A model generated the notes under the pieces. It searched no databases. It worked only from the letters and a program-made list of their open reading frames with translations, and was not told the origin of the DNA. Shown piece by piece: positions 40,373 through 48,639 of a stretch of DNA of 64,000 nucleotides; position 1 is the first letter of the stretch, and every line of letters begins with the position of its first letter. Position numbers and translations under genes: made by a program. The DNA is from Burkholderiales bacterium RIFOXYD12_FULL_59_19. GTDB lineage: Bacteria > Pseudomonadota > Gammaproteobacteria > Burkholderiales > Burkholderiaceae_C. The stretch spans positions 1-64,000 of the forward strand of contig MESQ01000067.1 of assembly GCA_001771065.1 (NCBI GenBank). The letters are read 5' to 3'.

Positions 40373-40699
40373 TCATTGGGACTCCCGATTCAATCGTTTG
40401 ATCTCGTCCATGTATTTTTGTGTTTCTGGTTTGGTTTCTAGCTGATGCAACCATGCCAGCAATTCTGCCACGGCCACATAGAGTTGCGGCGGAATGCGGG
40501 CATCCAGATCAACGTCCATCAGGAGCTTCACCAAATCGGGCGAAGAATGCACATACAGTCCGTTTTCACGCGCCACCCGGATGATGGACTCGGCCACCGC
40601 GCCATAGCCCTTGGCCGCCACAATGGGCGTCATGTCCTTGTCGGAGTGGGCCAGCGCAACCGCGCTGATGCGGTTGTCGGCGGGCTGATTGACCGTCAT
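40373..40699 (-). CDS. FlhB-like type III export switch protein (FhlB-type, C-terminal domain only)
   Basis: PIVAAKGYGAVAESIIRVARENGLYVHSSPDLVKLLMDVDLDARIPPQLYVAVAELLAWLHQLE parallels the FlhB cytoplasmic C-terminus (RVIAKGADLVAMRIREIAKEHHIP...EIPLALYSAVAEVLAWAYQL); no NPTH. Confidence 0.85.
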   Translation of the reverse strand: MTVNQPADNRISAVALAHSDKDMTPIVAAKGYGAVAESIIRVARENGLYVHSSPDLVKLLMDVDLDARIPPQLYVAVAELLAWLHQLETKPETQKYMDEIKRLNRESQ

Positions 40700-41643
40700 G
40701 ACGCAGGCCCTGCTGCCGTGCCTTGTGCACCAATAAACAAGCTTGTCAGCTGCAGGCCTTGTGCACCTAAACGCCCGGGCAACTCGGCCCCGGCAGCGTC
40801 AAGCAGGCCCACCGTGGCCTGTTCTTGCGCCACCACACGCAATTGCAGCGTGTTGCCCGCCAACTGCAAGCGAAATTCAACAGCCCCCAGCGTGGGCAAA
40901 TTCAGCGCCAGCCGGGTGCGCCAGCGCGTGGGCGCCGGGGCCGCATCGGCAGCGGGGCTGGCATCAGGGTCAGGTTCTACATCCCAGTCCATGACAACCC
41001 CTGACCAGGCCTCGCCAGTCCAGCGAAACTGCGGCGCGGCCAACAATTCAAGCTGCTGGCGAACCAGTGGCAGCGTGGCGAGGTTGACAGCCTCAGCCTG
41101 CCCCGGCATGGGCGCCTGAGTGTGGCTATCTGGTGCAAAAGCAACCTGGGTTTGCAGCTGTGCCTGCGGCTCCTGGGCCAACTGTGCTTGTGTGCGTGTG
41201 CCGACGGCAAACTGGCGCAAATGCGCCTCATAAAACAGCCCGGAATGGGCGACCGTGCTAGCCAGGGTGGCGGCTAATTGCGGGGTGTTGGGCGTCTGCG
41301 CGTCTGACACCAGCGGCGCGGTGCCAAAAATTCGAGTTGGCGTGGCGGCAGGCGGGTCCAAAATGGCAGTGAGCGCCCGCGCCATAGCACTCAAAGTAAC
41401 CGTTTGGTTCAGGCCTGCCGTGGGCACGGGCCTGGCCGTGTCGGCGTACTGCGGCAACACGCCACCCAGCTGTTGCTGCGCCGCCGCCCGCGACGACAGG
41501 CGCACATCGTTGGTGACCTGCCCCACCGGGTTCACCGTGACCGGACCCGTAATGTCAAATTGCCCCTTCAGGGGCACCAGATCAAGCCGCTGCGCCAGCC
41601 GCGTGGCCAGCAGGGTATCAACCAGAGGTGTGATACCGCTCAT
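40696..41643 (-). CDS. FliK-like flagellar hook-length control family protein (second FliK-type gene in window)
   Basis: SGLFYEAHLRQFAVGTRTQAQLAQEPQA; C-terminal LNLPTLGAVEFRLQLAGNTLQLRVVAQEQATVGLLDAAGAELPGRLGAQGLQL. Confidence 0.75.
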   Translation of the reverse strand: MSGITPLVDTLLATRLAQRLDLVPLKGQFDITGPVTVNPVGQVTNDVRLSSRAAAQQQLGGVLPQYADTARPVPTAGLNQTVTLSAMARALTAILDPPAATPTRIFGTAPLVSDAQTPNTPQLAATLASTVAHSGLFYEAHLRQFAVGTRTQAQLAQEPQAQLQTQVAFAPDSHTQAPMPGQAEAVNLATLPLVRQQLELLAAPQFRWTGEAWSGVVMDWDVEPDPDASPAADAAPAPTRWRTRLALNLPTLGAVEFRLQLAGNTLQLRVVAQEQATVGLLDAAGAELPGRLGAQGLQLTSLFIGAQGTAAGPAS

Positions 41644-41651
41644 AACACCCG

Positions 41652-41984
41652 CTAATTGGGCCGTCCGTAGGCCTGTTGCAGCATGTGCTGGCTCATCATG
41701 CTCTTCAGCGTCTGACCCAGCTCTTGCAGCTGCGGCATCACCAGCTTGCCAATCGCGTCCTGATGCGCCCTGATGCGCACCAGCAACTGGTATTTGCGCG
41801 CCGTTTGCGACTCAGAGAGCGACTCATTGGGCTCAAGCGCCCTCAAGCGGTCAACCAGCTCACTTTGTTGCTCCTCCAATGCCGGCAAATCACCCCAATG
41901 GCCCAAGTTTGCCAACATCAGCATACGCTCGGTCAGGGGGGCCATCTGCTCATAACAATGGATCACTTCACTTTGACAACCCAT
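41652..41984 (-). CDS. fliT: Flagellar chaperone FliT
   Basis: CYEQMAPLTERMLMLANLGHWGDLPALEEQQSELVDRLR; adjacent to fliS/fliD. Confidence 0.85.
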   Translation of the reverse strand: MGCQSEVIHCYEQMAPLTERMLMLANLGHWGDLPALEEQQSELVDRLRALEPNESLSESQTARKYQLLVRIRAHQDAIGKLVMPQLQELGQTLKSMMSQHMLQQAYGRPN

Positions 41985-41985
41985 C

Positions 41986-42462
41986 TCATGCTCCTATGGA
42001 AAATCGCGCTGTCATCGGGCCATTGGCGGCCTCGATGGGCCGATGGCTGCGCTGGGGATCAATTTCAAGCCAGGCCGAACTGATGGTGTCGAGCAAGCGC
42101 TCGGCTTCATCCAGCAAATCGGCATCGTTGCGCAGGTTGGCCAACATCAGGCGGCGGCTGGTGTAGTCATACAGGGCCATCAGATTGGCCACCAGTGCGG
42201 CGGCGTCCTTATCTGACGCCTCTACGTCAAAACTGGTCTTGAGGCCGTTGTCGATGATGTTGATAGCCTTGGAAATAGCCTTGCCTTTGGCCGCAATTTC
42301 GCCCTGCGCCATGTGGTGGCGGGCCATGATGATGGCGGTTTTGGCACCGTTGAACAGCAGGGTGATGATCTGATGCGGCGACGCACTCATGACGCCACTT
42401 TCCAGGCCCACGCGGGCATACAGGTTGGCGCCGTTGCGCGCCAGAATGTTGGGTTCATACAT
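41986..42462 (-). CDS. fliS: Flagellar chaperone FliS
   Basis: GVMSASPHQIITLLFNGAKTAIIMARHHM, KGKAISKAINIIDNGLKTSFDVE, LMALYDYTSRRLMLANLRND. Start 42471 or 42462. Confidence 0.95.
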   Translation of the reverse strand: MYEPNILARNGANLYARVGLESGVMSASPHQIITLLFNGAKTAIIMARHHMAQGEIAAKGKAISKAINIIDNGLKTSFDVEASDKDAAALVANLMALYDYTSRRLMLANLRNDADLLDEAERLLDTISSAWLEIDPQRSHRPIEAANGPMTARFSIGA

Positions 42463-42472
42463 GGTGTTCACC

Positions 42473-43939
42473 TTACTTGGTTGTCGTGTTGTTCAAAGCA
42501 TCAAACTGCTGGGTCAGATAAGAACTGGTAGCACTCATGCGGCTGATCATCAGGTCAAGCTGAGTAAACTGCGCCTTGTAGCGCGCCACCGTGGCGTCAA
42601 TACGCTCCTGGGCCTGGTCATAACGATCGCTCAGGGTGTCAAGGCTGGTGTTGATGCCCTTGGTAGCTGACGACAAGGTGCCATCCGTGTCGGTGTAGCC
42701 GGTAATCAAAGCCGCCATTTGTGTGCCGTAACCACCCACACCGGCGCTGCCGGCAAACAGATTGGCCACACCGCTCAAGTTGCTACTCAGGGCCGCCTTG
42801 AGCTTGGTGGCGTCGGTGACCAGTGTGCCGTCTTTCTGAAACGACACACCAATGTTTGACAGCATGGTCAAGCCACTGCCATCATCTGCCTGGGCACTGG
42901 TCAAAGCCGAACGAATGCCGACCTGGATATTGCGCAACACCGAATCCCCCAGCAAGGCCCCCCCGGACGCCTTGTCGGCATCATAAGCACTGAGTGTGGT
43001 AGCCACAGACTGCAAGCTGTTGTAGGCTTTGACAAAGTTGTTGACGGCACTTTCCACGCTGGCAGTGTCGTCCTGCACCGTCAGGGTGCTGGTGCCCACC
43101 TTGGACAGTGTCATGGTGACACCCTGCGCGGCGTCTACCACACTGTTGTTGGTGCTGGTGACGGCAATGCCGTTCACGGTGAGCTGGCTGTTTTGAGCGG
43201 CCACGGTCTGTTGCAACTGGGCCGCTGGCAAGCCCGCCGGATCGTGGTTTAACAAACTGGCCAAGTTGGCGTCACCGGCAACCGCAATACGCATGCTGGA
43301 GGTTTCGCCACTGAGCTTGGAGGTCAACACCAGCCGGTTGGGGCTGGCACTGCCGTCATTGACTATGGCGGCCGTCACGCCCATGTCGGCATTGGCGTTG
43401 ATGGCATCACGAATGCCGGCCAGCGTGTTGTTGCTGCTGTCAAGCGTGATGCTGGTGGCGGTGCGTGAGGCGTCCGGGGTAAAGGTGGCACCGGTGTATT
43501 TGCCGGTGACCGGGTCCACCGTGGCGCCGGAAATGGTGCCAAAGTCGAGTGTGAGTGTGCTGGTGACGGCAGCGCCAATGGCTGTGCTGGTGCTGGCCAC
43601 GCCGACTGCAGCCACCGACTGGGCTTGCGACAATTGCGTCACATTGAGCGCATAGACACCACTGCTGGCGCTGGCCGTGGCTGTGGCGGTGACCACCGCG
43701 CTGTCACTTGAGCTGGCCTTGACAGCGGTAAAGAGTTCGGGTTTGGCCAGCGCTTCTGACGCGGTTTGCAGCGCACTCAGGACGTTGCTGAGCTGGCCAT
43801 AGGCACTGAGCTTGGCTGTAAACGCGGTCTGCTGCTTTTGCAGCGCCACCAACGGGGCCTGCTCGCCACTCTTGATGCCCTCAAGCAAGCCGCCCAAGTC
43901 AAGGTTGGCACCAATACCGAGCGATGAAATAGTGGCCAT
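42473..43939 (-). CDS. fliD: Flagellar filament capping protein FliD
   Basis: N-term SSLGIGANLDLGGLLEGIK; C-term YDQAQERIDATVARYKAQFTQLDLMISRMSATSSYLTQQFDALN. Confidence 0.95.
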   Translation of the reverse strand: MATISSLGIGANLDLGGLLEGIKSGEQAPLVALQKQQTAFTAKLSAYGQLSNVLSALQTASEALAKPELFTAVKASSSDSAVVTATATASASSGVYALNVTQLSQAQSVAAVGVASTSTAIGAAVTSTLTLDFGTISGATVDPVTGKYTGATFTPDASRTATSITLDSSNNTLAGIRDAINANADMGVTAAIVNDGSASPNRLVLTSKLSGETSSMRIAVAGDANLASLLNHDPAGLPAAQLQQTVAAQNSQLTVNGIAVTSTNNSVVDAAQGVTMTLSKVGTSTLTVQDDTASVESAVNNFVKAYNSLQSVATTLSAYDADKASGGALLGDSVLRNIQVGIRSALTSAQADDGSGLTMLSNIGVSFQKDGTLVTDATKLKAALSSNLSGVANLFAGSAGVGGYGTQMAALITGYTDTDGTLSSATKGINTSLDTLSDRYDQAQERIDATVARYKAQFTQLDLMISRMSATSSYLTQQFDALNNTTTK

Positions 43940-43963
43940 GTCTGCTCCTGTTGCGGTATGGCG

Positions 43964-44410
43964 TTAGACCGCTTGCGCGAACAACAGGCCCTTGAGGTTG
44001 TCGAGCGCCTTGGAAATACGCACCACCTCTTCGGACGGAAACTGGCGAATCACCTTGCCGCTCTCCTGGTCCACCACCTTGATGACCATTTGCTGGTCTT
44101 CGGGGTCCACCTGAAAGCGCACACTGATGGACAGCGCGTCCATCACCTTGTTCACCTCTTGCAGCGCTTTTTTTGTTTGCTCTGTGGTGAGTTTGTCCGT
44201 CTCGGCACGCACCGTATCGAGTTGCTTGGCCGCTGCTTGTCCCACTTCATGCGCGGCTTTGCTTGTGGGGCTGCTGGAGGGTGGTGGCAGCGCAGCGCCT
44301 TGTGCCGAAAACAAGCCCGCTTGCGCCTTGCTGGCAGCACTGGGCTGCACCGTGGTGCGACTGGGCAGCGCGCTGGGCGCTGCTGGCAGTGGGGTTGTTG
44401 AAATCGACAT
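43964..44410 (-). CDS. flaG: FlaG family protein
   Basis: VNKVMDALSISVRFQVDPEDQQMVIKVVDQESGKVIRQFPSEEVVRISKALDNLKGLLF. Confidence 0.92.
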   Translation of the reverse strand: MSISTTPLPAAPSALPSRTTVQPSAASKAQAGLFSAQGAALPPPSSSPTSKAAHEVGQAAAKQLDTVRAETDKLTTEQTKKALQEVNKVMDALSISVRFQVDPEDQQMVIKVVDQESGKVIRQFPSEEVVRISKALDNLKGLLFAQAV

Positions 44411-44470
44411 GTTGTACTCCTGTCAAAACCGCTTGTCGCTCGGGCCGGATCAAATCACCAGGCCGGAGTG

Positions 44471-44500
44471 AAAAGCGCAATCGGGCTTGTGACCCGATTG
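44471..44500 (-). terminator. Putative intrinsic terminator downstream of fliC
   Basis: Minus strand CAATCGGG-tcacaag-CCCGATTG-CGCTTTT: perfect 8-bp stem, short T run, shortly after the fliC stop. Confidence 0.75.
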
Positions 44501-44517
44501 GCTTTAAGTTGGAAGGC

Positions 44518-45636
44518 TTATTGCAGCAGCGCCATCACACCCTGGGTGGACTGGTTGGCCTTGGCCAGCACCGAGGTACCAGCCTGTTGCAGGATCTGCG
44601 CACGGGTCATGTTGGAAACTTCCGTGGCGTAGTCTGCATCTTCAATCCGCGACTTGGAAGACGTCAGGTTGTTGATGGTGGTGCCCAGGTTCGAGATCAC
44701 CGAATCGAAGCGGTTTTGAACCGCACCGAGATCTCCGCGAAGGGAATCAACGTCCGACAGAGCTGCATCAATCGCTGCAAGAGGATTTGCCGTTGCGGTC
44801 AGTCCAGCGGCTGCATCTGCTTCGTAGTTAGATTTTGCTGTCGCAATGCCGGCTGCGTTCACGAAGTCAAAGGTCACAACACCAGTTGCTTCATTCACAG
44901 CGGCGGCACCAATTTCATACAAATTGCCTGACTCATCTTGTACGGCGTAATTTGCGTAGCTTTGGGTATTGGCGGTGTACGCACCATAGCCATGAAGTGT
45001 CAATACGCCAGCTGGGCCGTTGGCAACGCCTGTGAAAGCAACATCAACCGTGGTTGAAGTACCTGCTACAGAGGTATCAGTGAAACTGGTAAGTGGCGCT
45101 GACAAGCCCGAAACACTGAAGCCAGCCAAACCCAAGCTTGTTGAGTCAATTTTTTTCAAGCCGATGTCAATTGATTGGCCATCGTTAGCGCCAACTTGAA
45201 TTGAAAGGGTTTGATTGCTCGCCAACACCTTGGTGCCGTTAAAGTCGGTCTGAGTAGAGGTACGGTCAATTTCCGCCAAGCGCTGAGTGATTTCCGCCTG
45301 AATCGAAGTCTTGTCTTCAGCCGAATTGGAACCATTGGCCGCTTGAACAGCCAACTCACGGATACGTTGCAGGTTGTTGTTGACCTCGTTCAAGGCGCCT
45401 TCCGTGGTTTGCGCCAGCGAGATACCGTCATTGGCATTGCGTTGTGCTTGTGTCAAACCCTTGATGTTGGCGTTGAAACGGTTCGCAATGGCCTGACCTG
45501 CAGCGTCGTCTTTGGCGCTGTTGATGCGCATGCCCGACGAGAGGCGCTGAATGGAGGTTTCCATTGCAGATTGCGATTTGGTCAAGTTGTTTTGGGTAAG
45601 CAACGAGAGCGTGTTGGTGTTGATGACTGATCCCAT
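44518..45636 (-). CDS. fliC: Flagellin
   Basis: [55 protein letters not shown]-term [43 protein letters not shown]. Confidence 0.97.
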   Translation of the reverse strand: MGSVINTNTLSLLTQNNLTKSQSAMETSIQRLSSGMRINSAKDDAAGQAIANRFNANIKGLTQAQRNANDGISLAQTTEGALNEVNNNLQRIRELAVQAANGSNSAEDKTSIQAEITQRLAEIDRTSTQTDFNGTKVLASNQTLSIQVGANDGQSIDIGLKKIDSTSLGLAGFSVSGLSAPLTSFTDTSVAGTSTTVDVAFTGVANGPAGVLTLHGYGAYTANTQSYANYAVQDESGNLYEIGAAAVNEATGVVTFDFVNAAGIATAKSNYEADAAAGLTATANPLAAIDAALSDVDSLRGDLGAVQNRFDSVISNLGTTINNLTSSKSRIEDADYATEVSNMTRAQILQQAGTSVLAKANQSTQGVMALLQ

Positions 45637-45731
45637 GATAAAAGCTCCTGTAGGCAAAAGTTAATGGACTCGGCCGTTTGCCGAAACGTTGGGGTTATCC
45701 AGTTGTTAGGAGTTCGCCACCGTTATTTAGG

Positions 45732-45758
45732 TTATCGGCCAGTTTTTAAAAACCTTTA
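45732..45758 (-). promoter_or_regulatory. Sigma-28 (FliA) promoter of fliC
   Basis: Minus strand TAAAGGTT-N11-GCCGATAA (spacer TTTAAAAACTG), ~95 bp upstream of the fliC ATG; close to consensus TAAAGTTT-N11-GCCGATAA. Confidence 0.9.
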
Positions 45759-45906
45759 GGGTTGAAGTCAAAAATTTATTTATATGTGCGCCCTGGCCAG
45801 CGCCAGCACACCAAGCAGTAGCCGGGCTGGCCGGTCCCCGGGCCGCAGACCAACCCGTGGCTTATGCCTAACTGATAGCGTAGCAGCAAGGCCCCATACG
45901 CATGAT

Positions 45907-45943
45907 GCCAAAAGACGCCAAATGTCCCGGTTGTTTGGCCGAT
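45907..45943. promoter_or_regulatory. Candidate flagellar regulatory motif, copy A (upstream of fliC)
   Basis: GCCAAAAGACGCCAAATGTCCCGGTTGTTTGGCCGAT; matches 46887-46923 at 30/37 positions. Confidence 0.5.
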
Positions 45944-46040
45944 GGGGCCATGGGGGTTAAAACCCGCCCCACAAGGCGTCATGGTATTTGTCGATTTCAA
46001 TCGACGATGCAGCGCCGTGGCCCGACTGAAGCAACGCGTA

Positions 46041-46062
46041 ATCCGGGCATTACTGCCCGGAT
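46041..46062 (-). terminator. Hairpin immediately downstream of second fliE-like gene, possible terminator
   Basis: ATCCGGGC-attact-GCCCGGAT perfect 8-bp stem right after the stop codon at 46065; no clear T run. Confidence 0.45.
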
Positions 46063-46064
46063 GA

Positions 46065-46415
46065 TCAGGGCTTCATGTTCATGACTTGCTGGTAAGCCGC
46101 CACCTGCTTGTTGCGCAAGTACATCCCCAGCTGAGAATTGTCGCCAGATTTTTGCAGGCCATCCATGGCGTCGTTCAGCACGGCACCAGGCTCGCCCAGG
46201 GCAAAGGCCTCGGTTGGGCCAGAAACCTTGTTTTGCGCCTCATTGACGCGCGCCAGCGTATGTTTTAGCGTGTCTGAAAAACTGACGCTGGACGACTCAA
46301 TCTTTGGCGCTGCCAGCTGGCACGGGTCGTCAACCTTGACCATTTGGCGCACCTGGCGTATTTGCGCCAGCACCGAATCAATGGACGCGCCAGAGGAGAC
46401 AGACGAGATAGCCAT
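46065..46415 (-). CDS. FliE-like protein, second diverged copy
   Basis: VSFSDTLKHTLARVNEAQNKVSGPTEAFALGEPGAVLNDAMDGLQKSGDNSQLGMYLRNKQVAAYQQVMNMKP; alignable to the neighbouring FliE along its length. Confidence 0.85.
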   Translation of the reverse strand: MAISSVSSGASIDSVLAQIRQVRQMVKVDDPCQLAAPKIESSSVSFSDTLKHTLARVNEAQNKVSGPTEAFALGEPGAVLNDAMDGLQKSGDNSQLGMYLRNKQVAAYQQVMNMKP

Positions 46416-46455
46416 AAAAGTGCCAGTGGTTCAGCCGTTCAACGGGTGCGCCATG

Positions 46456-46806
46456 TCACGGCGTCATACTCATGACTTCCTGGTAGGCGGCCACCAGCTT
46501 GTTGCGTACCTGCACACCCATCTGGAAATTGATGCTGGCTTTTTGCAGGTCGACCATCACGTCATTGAGCGCCACCCCGGGTTTGCCCAGTTCAAACGCT
46601 TCGGCCTGGCTGTAGGCCTTGTTTTGGCTTTGACTGATACGCGTCAACGACCGTTTCAGGGTGTCCGAAAAGTTGACGCTGGCGGCGTCGCCATTCAGCG
46701 CCGACGCCTGGTCTGCGTCTGCCATTCCGGCGGATTGGCGCAGCTGGCGCATTTGCGTTAGCGCCGATTCAATCGGTGCGTTTGACAAGAGAGTCGGTAG
46801 CGCCAT
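46456..46806 (-). CDS. fliE: Flagellar hook-basal body complex protein FliE
   Basis: [73 protein letters not shown]. Confidence 0.96.
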   Translation of the reverse strand: MALPTLLSNAPIESALTQMRQLRQSAGMADADQASALNGDAASVNFSDTLKRSLTRISQSQNKAYSQAEAFELGKPGVALNDVMVDLQKASINFQMGVQVRNKLVAAYQEVMSMTP

Positions 46807-46886
46807 GCGGAGTTCCTTTGGCGCCCAAGCGCCCATGATTGATCCAAGTGCCCCAAGCGTAGCCGCGTAAAGCCATGGTGCATCGC

Positions 46887-46923
46887 GCCAAAAGACGGCA
46901 AAAGCACCAGTTGTTCAGCCGAT
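46887..46923. promoter_or_regulatory. Candidate flagellar regulatory motif, copy B (fliE/fliF divergent intergenic)
   Basis: GCCAAAAGACGGCAAAAGCACCAGTTGTTCAGCCGAT between divergent fliE and fliF. Confidence 0.5.
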
Positions 46924-46956
46924 CAGCCCACCGACCCTAATCGCACAATGCTTGGC

Positions 46957-48639
46957 ATGAGTAATGACGCCACCGCCCCCAACCCGGCCTTGCTGGACCA
47001 GTGGCGCGCCAACCCGCGGCTGCCGCTGATGCTGGGGGTGTCGGCCCTGGTGGCCGCTGTGGCTGCCATGTGGCTGTGGAGCCGGGCCCCCGATTACGGC
47101 GTGCTGTACAGCAATTTGTCGGACCGTGATGGCGGCGCCATCATTGCCTCGCTGCAGCAAATGAACATCCCGTACAAGTTCACCGACGGCGGTGGCGCCT
47201 TGCTGGTAGCTGCCAACAAGGTGCCCGAGGCGCGCTTGCGACTGGCGGCACAAGGCTTGCCCAAGGGCGGCACAATGGGCTTTGAGCTGCTGGACAACCA
47301 GAAGTTTGGCACCAGCCAGTTTGCCGAACAGGTCAACTACCAGCGCGCCCTGGAGGGCGAGTTGGCGCGCTCCATCAATTCGATTTCGGCAGTCAGCATG
47401 TCGCGTGTGCATCTGGCCCTGCCCAAGCCCTCACTGTTTGTGCGCGACCAGAAAAAGCCAAGCGCTTCGGTGGTGTTGACCCTGCACCAGGGCCGCAGCA
47501 TTGATGAGGCGCAGATCAGCGCCGTGGTGCACCTGATCTCGAGCAGCGTGCCCGAACTGTCGGCCAAAAGCATTACCGTGGTCGACCAGGCCGGCAACCT
47601 GCTGTCTGCGGCCAATGTCAACACACGTGGTCTGGACACCAGCCAGCTGAAGTACGCACAAGAGATTGAGCAGGGCTACATTCGCCGTATCGAGGCCATT
47701 TTGCTGCCCATCGTCGGGCCCGGCAATGTCCATGCCCAGGTGTCGGCCGATGTCGATTTTTCCGTGGTTGAAAACACCGACGAAAAATACCGTCCCAACG
47801 ACGGCAGCGGCAACGCGGCCATCCGCAGTCAGCAGATCAGCGAATCCAGCCAGGCTGGCGGCGGTGCCGCTGGCGGGGTACCGGGGGCGCTCAGCAACCA
47901 GGCACCGCAAACGCCGCTGCTTGCCAGCGCGGCGGCCAGTGCAGCGGCACCGGCCGCCACCGCATCGCAACCCCAGCCAGACACCAACGCTGGCGTGGCA
48001 GCAGCCAATGCGCGCTCTGATGGCACCACCAACTATGAACTGGACCGCTCAATCCGCCATGTGCAGCAAGGTGCTGGCAACATCAAACGCCTGTCGGCGG
48101 CGGTGCTGGTGAACTACCGCAGCCAGCTCAATGCACAGGGCAAGCGCGACAACCAGGCGTTGACGGCAGAGGAACTTGAACAGATCAAAAACCTGGTGAA
48201 GGAAACCATGGGCTTCAGCGCAGAGCGCGGCGACTCGGTCAACGTGGTCAATAGCCCCTTCGCCGAGGAACCCAAGGTCGAGCTGCCTGAGCTGCCATGG
48301 TGGCGCCAGCCCGAAAACATTGAGCTGGCCACGGTGGCGGGCAAAGGCCTGCTGATGGGCGTGCTCGGTTTGTACTTGCTGCTGGGGGTGTTCCGGCCTT
48401 TGTTGAACAAGTTTTTGCAGCCAGCGGGCGCTGCACACGCCCCGGCCCAGGCCAATGGCACCGAACAGGTGGGTACCGACATGGGCGCCAGTGCCACGGC
48501 GCCGCAGTCAGCGCCAGCGCATGACCCGCAAGTGCGGCGGCACCAGGAAAATATCCAATACGCACAAAAATCGGCGCTTGAGGGCCCCCAAATGGTGGCC
48601 ATGGTGGTGAAGAACTGGATGGGAAAAAGCAATGAATGA
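46957..48639 (+). CDS. fliF: Flagellar M-ring protein FliF
   Basis: DYGVLYSNLSDRDGGAIIASLQQMNIPYKF, RVHLALPKPSLFVRDQKKPSASVVLTL, NYELDRSIRHVQQGAGNIKRLSAAVLVNY. Confidence 0.97.
   Translation: MSNDATAPNPALLDQWRANPRLPLMLGVSALVAAVAAMWLWSRAPDYGVLYSNLSDRDGGAIIASLQQMNIPYKFTDGGGALLVAANKVPEARLRLAAQGLPKGGTMGFELLDNQKFGTSQFAEQVNYQRALEGELARSINSISAVSMSRVHLALPKPSLFVRDQKKPSASVVLTLHQGRSIDEAQISAVVHLISSSVPELSAKSITVVDQAGNLLSAANVNTRGLDTSQLKYAQEIEQGYIRRIEAILLPIVGPGNVHAQVSADVDFSVVENTDEKYRPNDGSGNAAIRSQQISESSQAGGGAAGGVPGALSNQAPQTPLLASAAASAAAPAATASQPQPDTNAGVAAANARSDGTTNYELDRSIRHVQQGAGNIKRLSAAVLVNYRSQLNAQGKRDNQALTAEELEQIKNLVKETMGFSAERGDSVNVVNSPFAEEPKVELPELPWWRQPENIELATVAGKGLLMGVLGLYLLLGVFRPLLNKFLQPAGAAHAPAQANGTEQVGTDMGASATAPQSAPAHDPQVRRHQENIQYAQKSALEGPQMVAMVVKNWMGKSNE

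Noticed and set aside
45776-46000. 74-aa minus-strand ORF between fliC and the second fliE
   Set aside because: No recognisable domain; region is better explained as intergenic regulatory DNA with a shared motif.
46065-46806. Second fliE as an assembly duplication artefact
   Set aside because: The copies are clearly diverged at protein level with different C-terminal segments, so this is not a duplicated read/contig artefact.
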